IMG/VR virus record: IMGVR_UViG_3300007734_000891
Location: 1-27,752 of that record
Source of the DNA: a virus
Reading direction: 5' to 3' (one strand)
DNA length: 27,752 bases
Part shown: positions 20,202 through 27,752 of the stretch, in pieces
Layout: every line of letters begins with the position of its first letter
Position numbering within the stretch: the first letter of the stretch is position 1
The notes under the pieces: model-generated
Told to the model about the DNA's origin: nothing
Seen by the model: the letters and a program-made list of their open reading frames with translations, nothing else
Databases searched by the model: none
Program-made: the position numbers and the translations under genes

Positions 20202-23147
20202 ATGGGCCGCATCTTGCTTCCAATCGACCCGGCCGGCATGGGCTACCAGCGGCAGAACCACGACTACGTTTCGACGTACCAGTCGCCGTGGGCGCAGGTT
20301 GGCCCACACGTTCTGGTCAACACGGCGATCCCGCTGGCGGGGCAGGCGCTCAACGCTGGCATCACCAGCGCGGCCAATGCCTACAACAAGAGCGAGTTTG
20401 AGGCCAACCAGCGGGGCATCAACGACGCGGCCGACCGTGCGCCGGCAGACCTTGCAGCGATGCGAGGTGGCCAACCGGGTGGGCGCCAAGACGCTGCACC
20501 GATGGAGCGTAGCCCGCGGGCTGCTGCGGCGTCGGCGTTCGGTGGGGAGCCGTCGCCAGTTGCTGGCTACGGCGGCATCGAGCGCGGCGAGTACGCGCAG
20601 TCGCCGCACATGCAAGAGCGCCAGATGCAACCCTCCGCGCCGCCTGACCCATCGGACTACGAGGCGTGGGACGCATACCAGCGGGCGAACGGTCGGCCAG
20701 ACTGGAACGGGGCTTCACGGTTGGCTACCCAACCGCCCACGCCTCGGGTGCCAGTGGTCGCACCGGGCTATGGCGCGATGGGTTCTGGTCCGAGTGCGCC
20801 AGAGGCAGGCAACTACTTTGGGGTGCAACCGCGGGAGGCTCAACCTGGCGATTTGCCAGCAGAGCGTCCGGGCGGCATGGATTCGTTGTGGCCAGAAGGT
20901 GCGCCTGCGGTCAATGACGTCACGATGAACCACGGTGTCATCGACCCTGAGACGGGCGAGCCGATGCAACTTGCCGCAGGTGGCCCATTTGGCGCACTGT
21001 TGAAGCGTGGGCGAACTGTCATGAAGGCGGTTCAGCGTGGCGCGCGAGCGCAGGCAGCACACGAAGCTGCGAGCGCAGCTCCTGCCGCTGTTCGGCAGAA
21101 TGCGGTCAAGACTGCGATGGACCAAGCGGGTCACGAATTGCAGCGTGAGTACGTTCCCACACCTCGGGCACCAACAACGAAGCCACCATCGCTCCCCAAC
21201 ACCGGGGTGGCCCCGCAACCGTCGCCACAACTAGATGCTGCATACACTGCGCGCCGCGCTGCTGCTGAGGAGATGTCGCGGGCGAGCGCCCAGAACCCGC
21301 TCAATGCTGGCGCTGGTGACATTGACGTCAACGGGTTGGTGCCTGGAACTAAACCGACCCCACAAGGCCGGTCTGTCCCTGCTCCGCAACTGCTTGGCCC
21401 CAAGAACTTTGAGCCAGATCTGCGTTCCGGCGTCGAAGTGCCTCGCGGGAGTGCGCTACCAACTGGCGCCGCTGGTCACGCCCAAGACATTTCGGACTGG
21501 GCAACCGCGGTTCGTCAAGGAGAAGCCACTCTTGGCGGACAAGCCCAGATGCTGGCAAAGAAGGCGCAACTCGCCGCCGCAGTTCGCGAAGAATGGGACG
21601 CGCTGACCTCGCGCCGCCTGCTTGGAAACCCAACGGAGGCGAGCGCAGCCAAGGCAGTCATGGCGGGTAACCCGTCGCCTGCACAGATGGCCGTCGTCGC
21701 AACGCGGTTAAAAACGCTTGGCCAGATCAAGAAATTGGGTGCCGCTGCCGCTGCCATTGTCGGCACCGGAGCAGCAGTCAGCGCGCTGTCTGCTGGTGAC
21801 ACCCCGGCGGGTGGTGCTGCTGGGCGCGGCGTTTCTGGCGAAGTCCCAAGTGGCACTCCAACGCTTGGCACGGCCGACCACCCGCCAGACATCGACTTTT
21901 CCGCCTTGGCGGCACGGGCAAAGGCGATGGCGGCCGAACCTGGCGATGCGTCGGCACCGACCGCTGCCGCAAGCTCCCACATCGGGAAACCAGCGACGCA
22001 CGCTACTGCCCGCGCGGAGTCTGCAAGCGAGTGGGTCGACCGCAATACGCCAGACGTCGCCGCGCCGCCTCCCAACGAGGTTCGCACCGTCGCGGCTCCC
22101 GGCACGCCAGAGGCAGAACAGGCCAGTGGCATGCCGCACGCTCAACCGCGGCAGTTGCTCGATCCACGCAAACTGCATTCGTACCAGCAGATTATGAATG
22201 CCGCTGCGCTGGCGCAGACGCCAGAGGAGAAGGCGCAAGTGCTCGCGGCAGCCGAACGCAGTGGATTACAGGATGCGCCGGCCGAATCGTGGCTCGACGT
22301 CATCAACCCACAGGAGCGAACCAACCGCGGCTTCGAGACTGTTCGCAGCCACATGCGGGCTAAAGCGGCAGACCCACTGGCTGAAATCCGGGCGCAGAAC
22401 TACGCCAGCGAGATTGCCCATCGCGAGGAACTTAACCGGGCGTCTCGCGAAGGGTCGGCTGCTCGCGTCGCTGGGGGTGCCATCAAGCAGGCGCAGGCGC
22501 AGTATGAGCCCGCCAAGCAAGAGGCCACGGTCGGCATGGAACAGGCGCGGCGTACGAAGTTGGAGATCGACAATGAGACGGAGCGGGCGCTTCGGTCGGC
22601 TGGGTTGCAGGAAGGTCAAGCCAAGGCGCTGATTGCAGCGCAGGACGCCCGCGACCGTGGCGACATGAATAGCGCCAAGATGCTGATGGAGCGGTCACTT
22701 GCTGGTAAGTCGATCCAAGAGGCGAAGCAAATCATCGAACTGATGCCGGGCCGCAAAGACCTGCTGCGGGCGCAGACTGGCTATTATGATCGGTGGGAGC
22801 CGTCGTCTGTCAACATTGGCGCGCGCGAAAAGGTGGAGAACCGCAAATCGTCCGAGGCCGCGTTCCGCAAGGCGTGGGACCAGAACCAGTTGGTGCAGGG
22901 TGCGCTCGCCGCTGTCAAGGACATGAAGCCAATCGACGCCATCGCGTGGTTCAGCGAAGACCCGGTGAAGCGCGGCGGTGCGCTCAAGGCGCTTGGACTC
23001 AAGGACGTTGCTGACCAAGCGACGGTCGACGCCTTCAAGCGCAAGGCGCCGGGAGTGGCGGCATCGTTGGAACGGGAGCGCGCCATCATCGAATCGGCTG
23101 GCGGCAGCGTCGACGACAAGGGCGTGATCCACTGGCCCACGGAGTAG
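20202..23147 (+). CDS. Large internal virion (ejection) protein, disordered plus coiled (981 aa)
   Basis: The AGGAG overlapping the previous stop serves the ATG at 20202. Residues 1-500 are low-complexity and rich in Pro/Ala/Gly, with the short motif NHGVIDPETGEPMQLAAGG near 244-263. A hydrophobic glycine/alanine segment at about 505-530 (LGAAAAAIVGTGAAVSALSA) could span a membrane. Residues about 640-720 form a second linker. Residues about 725-860 are a long charged coiled coil (EIAHREELNRASREGSAARV and following), and the C-terminal 120 residues are helical. A disordered, coiled protein with a potential membrane segment, next to a giant neighbour, fits proteins ejected ahead of phage DNA to build a channel through the envelope. 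No lysozyme motif is seen. The role is inferred from layout and position. Confidence 0.65.
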   Translation: MGRILLPIDPAGMGYQRQNHDYVSTYQSPWAQVGPHVLVNTAIPLAGQALNAGITSAANAYNKSEFEANQRGINDAADRAPADLAAMRGGQPGGRQDAAPMERSPRAAAASAFGGEPSPVAGYGGIERGEYAQSPHMQERQMQPSAPPDPSDYEAWDAYQRANGRPDWNGASRLATQPPTPRVPVVAPGYGAMGSGPSAPEAGNYFGVQPREAQPGDLPAERPGGMDSLWPEGAPAVNDVTMNHGVIDPETGEPMQLAAGGPFGALLKRGRTVMKAVQRGARAQAAHEAASAAPAAVRQNAVKTAMDQAGHELQREYVPTPRAPTTKPPSLPNTGVAPQPSPQLDAAYTARRAAAEEMSRASAQNPLNAGAGDIDVNGLVPGTKPTPQGRSVPAPQLLGPKNFEPDLRSGVEVPRGSALPTGAAGHAQDISDWATAVRQGEATLGGQAQMLAKKAQLAAAVREEWDALTSRRLLGNPTEASAAKAVMAGNPSPAQMAVVATRLKTLGQIKKLGAAAAAIVGTGAAVSALSAGDTPAGGAAGRGVSGEVPSGTPTLGTADHPPDIDFSALAARAKAMAAEPGDASAPTAAASSHIGKPATHATARAESASEWVDRNTPDVAAPPPNEVRTVAAPGTPEAEQASGMPHAQPRQLLDPRKLHSYQQIMNAAALAQTPEEKAQVLAAAERSGLQDAPAESWLDVINPQERTNRGFETVRSHMRAKAADPLAEIRAQNYASEIAHREELNRASREGSAARVAGGAIKQAQAQYEPAKQEATVGMEQARRTKLEIDNETERALRSAGLQEGQAKALIAAQDARDRGDMNSAKMLMERSLAGKSIQEAKQIIELMPGRKDLLRAQTGYYDRWEPSSVNIGAREKVENRKSSEAAFRKAWDQNQLVQGALAAVKDMKPIDAIAWFSEDPVKRGGALKALGLKDVADQATVDAFKRKAPGVAASLERERAIIESAGGSVDDKGVIHWPTE

Positions 23148-23150
23148 CCG

Positions 23151-26100
23151 ATGGCTGAACCTGTTGGGCTTGGCGATAGACTGCTCCGCGGTGGCACCCG
23201 GTTGCTCACAGGGCTCCCGTCCGCGCCGCTCGCGTTGGGCGCTGCGGCTGGCCGCGTCGCCGCCTCGGAGTTGCCCGATTCGGTCCAGCAGTGGTTGCAG
23301 TCGCAAACAGGCTTGCCCGCACAGAGCAAGGGTCTCCTGACCACGGCGGCGCGTCAGTATTTCGATGATGCGCGCGACCCGGCCAAAGACAACGTCCCGT
23401 TTCTGGAGTCTGCGCAGGCCAACCTACAGGGGCTATCCGCGGGCCTGTGGTCTGCTGGCGAGTTCACACTCGGCATGCATGATTACCCAGGCGACGATCA
23501 ACCGATCGACTGGTCCCCATCGGGCATTCAGCGCGAGGTTGAAAACTGGGGGAAGGGGCGCATTGCCGCCGCGACGCCGTTGGCCTCGTCTGCTGTTGGC
23601 GTTCCGCTCGCGTTGACAGCATCGTTGAGCCAAGACGCCCAGCGTGCGGCCGGCGCGCACTCGCTAGGCGAAGCGTGGCAAGAGGGCACCCGCACAGTTC
23701 GCGCCAAACCGGCAGACGTCGCAGCCACGTTCAGCCCACTGGCTGGCAAGGCAGCGCGCAGCATGACAGGCGCGCTTGCAGGCGGCGACCGTGCGGTGCT
23801 GGTCAACAGCGAACCGTTGACGCGCCCCGTTGGCGAAGGCACCCCGACCCGCGGGTTGGCGGGTTGGTCGCGGGCCACTGGCTTGCCGGCTGAACCAGTG
23901 GAGGCTGCGCTGGCGCCCGAAGTGTTGCCGGTGGCGCGGCAGATGGTTCGCGACGGTTTGATCACTGGCGCCGAGGCAGCGGCGACGCTTGAGAAGATGT
24001 TCCCGTGGAAGTCACAGATGCAGGACGCGGCGGTCAAACTCGCCAAGCCAGCGTTTGAGGTTGGCCAGCGAGTGGCTGGCAACGCGGCGCAAGGGGCGTT
24101 GGTGCTGGGCGAACCGTTTGGCGTCGGGGTCGGCGCAGCGGTCGGCGCGCTGGCACCCGAAGCTGTGCGCGCCTTCATGCGCTACCTTGGCCCTGAGAAG
24201 ACGGCGACAGTGATCCGCAACATTGGCGGTCGCGGCAGTCGTTACCAGCAAGGCACGCCAGAGGAGACTGCGTTTGCCCGCGAAGTGGTGGAGAACACGC
24301 ACGCCCGCGGTGAGGGTATCGGCAACCTGGGCGCGGCCATCGGTGGCGAACTTCTACGGGAACAGCCCGCGCGGTCGACGACCCCTACTGGCCAGATCCC
24401 ACTCCCGCCAGTGGAGACTGCCCAGCGCGAAGTGGTTGTCACGCCAGAGGGGGTGCCGGAGATCCGCCGTGACGCCTTCCGGGTACGGCAGGCCGCGGCA
24501 GATGCAGCTGAGTTGCCACAACGGCGCGCGGAAATAGAAGCGGCGCCAGAACTGGCGAAGCGGTTGGACATGAGCGACCCGGCCGCCGTCCCGGCGATGG
24601 ACGCTTTGACCAACATGGAGGCGGACGCCAAGGTGCGCCGCGGCCAGATTGGCAACTCGCAGGCGGCGTTCGACCGGCAGCAAAAGCTCACGAAACGCAA
24701 CCTGCGTCGGCCCATCGCCAACGAAACGACGTCCCCCTCGTACAACGCGGCGGCAGACGAAATGGCGGCACTGGCTGGTGACGTTCACTCCGATGTGCCG
24801 GCGCACTGGTGGCGCCGCGCGCCGCTTGAGCCGTTGCTTGACCCGCAGTCGCCTACCATGTTCCGCAGCGCCCGTGTGCGTGGTGCGCTAATCGCCAAGA
24901 TCACTGAGAAAATGCCCAAAGACCAAGCGGCGAAGTTGGCGCCCTTGCTCGATGCGGAAATGGTCAAGATGAGCGGGGAGTCAATCGGGCCCCGACCGCA
25001 GAGCGCGGCGTACAAATTGCCCGACGGTCGCATCGTCGACTTGAATGTCGAACTCGGGCGCCTGCCGCGCGAGTTTGCTAACCCTGAGCAACCAGGCATG
25101 TTGACCCGCGCCTACCACAGCGTGTTCCACAAGCCGATGCCACCCGCACCATCGGTCTACCAGCACATGCAGGCGGAAGCAGTCGGCCAGAACTACCGCG
25201 CCTACGGGTTGAAGTATGGCGAGGCCAAGACCGCCCAACTTATCGAAGCCGAGGCCAACCGTACCGGCGGTGGTCTAGACAAAGCCGTCGGTGACACACT
25301 GGCTAAAGGCATCGCCCGTGAACACTTGGCGGGCAACATGCGCCCGCAAGCGCTGTACGCCGACCCGCGCATCGCCGCCGATGCGATCACCGCTGACCCC
25401 GCGGGGCACGGGTTGACGCCCGACCAGGCCGAAGCGTTGGCCAAGGACTTGAAGACCAACTACGTCCCGACGCCGCAAGTGACCTCTGCGTTTCTTGCTC
25501 GCGCCGCCGAAGAGAAGCACATCACCAGTGGGGCTCCGCCGTTCATGCGCGCCGGGTTGGCATCGGCACTTGAGGAGCACTTGTCGGTCAACTACATGAA
25601 CGACTTCCTGAGCGCGCAGGAATCGGCCATGACCCGCGCCGGTCGGTTCGCCAAGCAGAACCTGACCGCGCTGTCGATTGGCGCCAAGGTAGCCAACGAC
25701 ACCGCCAACGCGACGTTGCAGTACCTGAGCCGCGGGTTGCGGCCCGACATCTACGCCAAGGACGTGCTTGCGACCGCCGACCGTTGGAAGGCCATTTCGC
25801 AGGGAGCGCCCGCGTCGCCCTACGAGTTGCAGCGGCAGCGGTCGATCCTCAAGACGGGCAAACTTGAGACTGACATGCTGTCGGTGGAGGCCAAGCGGCA
25901 GATGCACTTGGGCCCCGGCTCGGGTGGTCTGCTCAAGAAGGGCGTGCAGTTGATGCGCCAAGCGTACTCGGCCAGCGACTTGTACCCCAAGTTGGAAGAG
26001 ACGATCCACAACTACGACCGCATGTTTCAAGAACTGGGGCAACTGCAAGACGGCAAGAAGTACACCACACTGGTCGGGCCCAACGTCGTTGCGACGTTCG

Positions 26101-27497
26101 AGCGCAAGAATGGCGTCTTGGAGCTCAACGGCAAGCCGCTGACGCCAGAGGCGGCCAGCGACGTCGTCGCGCGGGCGGCTATCCAGCCAGCGTTGGAGAA
26201 GTTGGTCGACCACGGCGATGTCAACCGTATGGTGTCGGCGATGCGCCGCGGTGGTTTGGGCGGCATCATCGGCGTGATTGCGCCGTTCTTGACCTGGCGC
26301 TGGGCGGTGACTGACATTCCCGGTCTCAAGAAGGGCATCCTCGGCGCGGCGTTTGACGGCGGACCGTCGATTTGGACCGACGACCCAGTGCTGGCTCGCA
26401 AGCAGTGGACGGACGCCGTGAAACTGACCACCCGCCGCGGGGCCCTGACTGGCATGGCCTACGGCGCACTGGCCGACCACACCGATGACGAGTTGCGGCG
26501 CACTTTCGGGCGGGCCATGACGCCAGTGGTGCGGGCACTTGAGGGTGACCCATTGGAAGAAACAGTCTACGACCTGTCGCGGTCGGACTGGATGGCACCG
26601 AGCATCGCGCTGTTCCGGCTGGGCTCGACGGCGGCGTGGCAGCTGCGCTTCGGCCTGACCAACTGGGAAAAGCAGGCGTTCCCCGAGCTCAAAATGGGCG
26701 ACGTTGGAGACCCCGCGAAGGGCGACCCAAAAGTGCTGCGGGCGTGGACCCACATCAACACTGGCAAGTCGAGCGTGCAAGACGCCCTTGAACTGGTCGG
26801 GTTTGGCGGCGGCTTGGCGGCACCAGTGCTGCGCGAATACTTCAAGCCGAGCGGTGAAGGCGACTGGAAGGCAGCGGCGTGGGGCATGAGCCGCGCCATT
26901 GTCGGCGGCACGCCAAGCGATGCGGTCAACATCGCGCTGGCGTCGGTGCTGCCCAAGGCGTCGAGCCGGCGCATTGAACGCATGGGCCAGTGGGGCGAGA
27001 CAGGCGGCGAGATCCACAGCGACTACAAGATGGAGGACATGTTGGGCTTCGTGTTGCGTCGCACTCTTGGTGTCGGTATCCGTTCGACCAATTCGCTGTC
27101 CGAGGCCAATCACTTCATCGACCAGGCGCAGGTGCGCTTGGAGAAAGAACTGGTCGGCAACTTGGACAAGTGGGCGTCGATTGCGGCGGCTGACTACGCG
27201 AACCTGTCGCGCACTGAGCCAGTGGGGTCGCCGAAGTTGGCCGACGCCCGCGGGGAAATGGAACGCCTGATGGTGGCGTCACAGATCGCTAAGGCCCAAG
27301 TGAACTTGGCGGTCAACCACTATCGCGAGCGGTTGGCGCACTTCTTGAACGTACGCAAGTCTGCCATCACTGACCCGTCGGTTGACCCAGCCGAGGTCGA
27401 AAAGGCCAAGGCGGCTGGCGAGAAAGCGGCAGACGACTTGTTGCTTGACGGCAGCGAACCAACAACGGAAACTGCGCCTGCGGAGGGTACACCATGA
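23151..27497 (+). CDS. Giant internal virion (ejection) protein with polyvalent-protein-like C-terminal region (1448 aa)
   Basis: Starts at the ATG at 23151, with GGAG six bases before it, three bases after the previous stop. The N-terminal 400 residues are Ala/Gly-rich and helical with amphipathic stretches (LLTGLPSAPLALGAAAGRVA near residues 17-36). Residues about 620-800 are charged and helical. Residues about 835-1060 (KQNLTALSIGAKVANDTANA, AYSASDLYPKLEETIHNYDR, GGIIGVIAPFLTWRWAVTDI) look like the large polyvalent protein-associated domains found in giant phage virion proteins. The final 350 residues are helical and end in an acidic tail. No transglycosylase Glu motif or protease triad is obvious. 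It resembles T7 gp16/N4-type ejection proteins by size and position only. The stop overlaps the next start (ATGA). Confidence 0.7.
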   Translation: MAEPVGLGDRLLRGGTRLLTGLPSAPLALGAAAGRVAASELPDSVQQWLQSQTGLPAQSKGLLTTAARQYFDDARDPAKDNVPFLESAQANLQGLSAGLWSAGEFTLGMHDYPGDDQPIDWSPSGIQREVENWGKGRIAAATPLASSAVGVPLALTASLSQDAQRAAGAHSLGEAWQEGTRTVRAKPADVAATFSPLAGKAARSMTGALAGGDRAVLVNSEPLTRPVGEGTPTRGLAGWSRATGLPAEPVEAALAPEVLPVARQMVRDGLITGAEAAATLEKMFPWKSQMQDAAVKLAKPAFEVGQRVAGNAAQGALVLGEPFGVGVGAAVGALAPEAVRAFMRYLGPEKTATVIRNIGGRGSRYQQGTPEETAFAREVVENTHARGEGIGNLGAAIGGELLREQPARSTTPTGQIPLPPVETAQREVVVTPEGVPEIRRDAFRVRQAAADAAELPQRRAEIEAAPELAKRLDMSDPAAVPAMDALTNMEADAKVRRGQIGNSQAAFDRQQKLTKRNLRRPIANETTSPSYNAAADEMAALAGDVHSDVPAHWWRRAPLEPLLDPQSPTMFRSARVRGALIAKITEKMPKDQAAKLAPLLDAEMVKMSGESIGPRPQSAAYKLPDGRIVDLNVELGRLPREFANPEQPGMLTRAYHSVFHKPMPPAPSVYQHMQAEAVGQNYRAYGLKYGEAKTAQLIEAEANRTGGGLDKAVGDTLAKGIAREHLAGNMRPQALYADPRIAADAITADPAGHGLTPDQAEALAKDLKTNYVPTPQVTSAFLARAAEEKHITSGAPPFMRAGLASALEEHLSVNYMNDFLSAQESAMTRAGRFAKQNLTALSIGAKVANDTANATLQYLSRGLRPDIYAKDVLATADRWKAISQGAPASPYELQRQRSILKTGKLETDMLSVEAKRQMHLGPGSGGLLKKGVQLMRQAYSASDLYPKLEETIHNYDRMFQELGQLQDGKKYTTLVGPNVVATFERKNGVLELNGKPLTPEAASDVVARAAIQPALEKLVDHGDVNRMVSAMRRGGLGGIIGVIAPFLTWRWAVTDIPGLKKGILGAAFDGGPSIWTDDPVLARKQWTDAVKLTTRRGALTGMAYGALADHTDDELRRTFGRAMTPVVRALEGDPLEETVYDLSRSDWMAPSIALFRLGSTAAWQLRFGLTNWEKQAFPELKMGDVGDPAKGDPKVLRAWTHINTGKSSVQDALELVGFGGGLAAPVLREYFKPSGEGDWKAAAWGMSRAIVGGTPSDAVNIALASVLPKASSRRIERMGQWGETGGEIHSDYKMEDMLGFVLRRTLGVGIRSTNSLSEANHFIDQAQVRLEKELVGNLDKWASIAAADYANLSRTEPVGSPKLADARGEMERLMVASQIAKAQVNLAVNHYRERLAHFLNVRKSAITDPSVDPAEVEKAKAAGEKAADDLLLDGSEPTTETAPAEGTP

Positions 27498-27752
27498 GCC
27501 GACTGACCACCCCAAAAACCAGCGAGAGCCTCGTCCACGCCGCCACTGTCGCAGGGCGGCGGCTGATCGCAGGGGCCACCGGCGCCAACGGGGCACCCAC
27601 ACCTGGCCTGGGCACGCTCGGCGTCGAATGCGCCGGGTACAACGACTTGCTGTTGCAGGCCAAGATCAGCGTGGGCACCAGCGCCGAGGCCACCGTCTGG
27701 TGGTGGTACGACACGATGGGCGACTGGATGGCAGACACCGGGTTTGGCACCA
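27494..27752 (+). CDS. Unknown virion-operon protein, cut by the right edge
   Basis: An ATG at 27494 overlaps the preceding stop (ATGA), with GGAGGG seven bases upstream. The frame stays open for 86 codons to the window edge, so the gene is partial at its 3' end. The product begins MSRLTTPKTSESLVHAATVA and contains a beta-like stretch with three tryptophans (ATVWWWYDTMGDWMAD) near residues 67-82. It looks like the start of a beta-rich structural or fibre protein, but no family is recognised. Confidence 0.7.
   Translation, partial: MSRLTTPKTSESLVHAATVAGRRLIAGATGANGAPTPGLGTLGVECAGYNDLLLQAKISVGTSAEATVWWWYDTMGDWMADTGFGT

Noticed and set aside
25275-27113. A 612-codon leftward frame antisense to the giant virion protein
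   Set aside because: Arg/His/Gln-rich shadow composition; the rightward frame is continuous, coupled to both neighbours and domain-like.
1-27752. tRNA genes, integrase, insertion sequences, lysis genes
   Set aside because: I looked for cloverleaf-like ends, catalytic integrase/transposase motifs, and endolysin or holin patterns and found none I could support.

Overview
This window is most of the virion-building half of a high-GC tailed double-stranded DNA phage, together with the inner edge of a leftward gene block. From TerL rightwards the readable genes form a podovirus-like set: large terminase, scaffold, major capsid protein, a probable decoration protein, portal, neck adaptor, propeller-like nozzle protein, small fibre or spike-like proteins, and three large or helical internal-virion (ejection) type proteins. 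There is no tape-measure, tail-tube or sheath gene. No integrase, lysis gene, polymerase, tRNA or rRNA is visible, so I cannot name the host. Promoters of bacterial sigma-70 form and purine-rich ribosome binding sites point to a bacterial host. Some signals, such as a leaderless-looking start, would fit an actinobacterial or similar host, but that is weak evidence.

Layout. Bases 1-3216 hold nine small leftward genes in two transcription units. The first has a promoter near 3258-3286, six tightly packed or overlapping genes (3216 down to 1583), and ends at a hairpin plus T-run terminator near 1524-1573. The second starts at a near-consensus promoter at 1424-1452. It encodes a cysteine-rich gp88-like phage protein and two small unknown proteins, the last cut by the window edge. 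Apart from the gp88-like protein, none of these products is recognisable.

Bases 3357-4145 hold one rightward gene with a helix-turn-helix-like segment. It is followed by a 689-base non-coding region (4146-4834) that is much richer in AT than its surroundings. This region carries an A-tract, a perfect 9-bp hairpin, a repeated 15-mer, and two mirrored blocks of three tandem 9-bp repeats, each block followed by a GGAAC/GTTCC dyad. It looks like a protein-binding locus such as a replication origin, a packaging (pac/cos) site or a centromere-like site. It is the most unusual part of the window.

Bases 4835-27752 form one long rightward late operon with stop/start overlaps (TAGTG, TAATG, ATGA) and short gaps. 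A small gene that may start leaderless precedes TerL, then come scaffold, capsid, decoration, two small unknowns, a glycine-zipper protein, portal, adaptor, nozzle, fibre or structural proteins and ejection proteins. A further structural gene runs off the right end. The portal lies downstream of the capsid genes, the reverse of the common terminase-portal-scaffold-capsid order.
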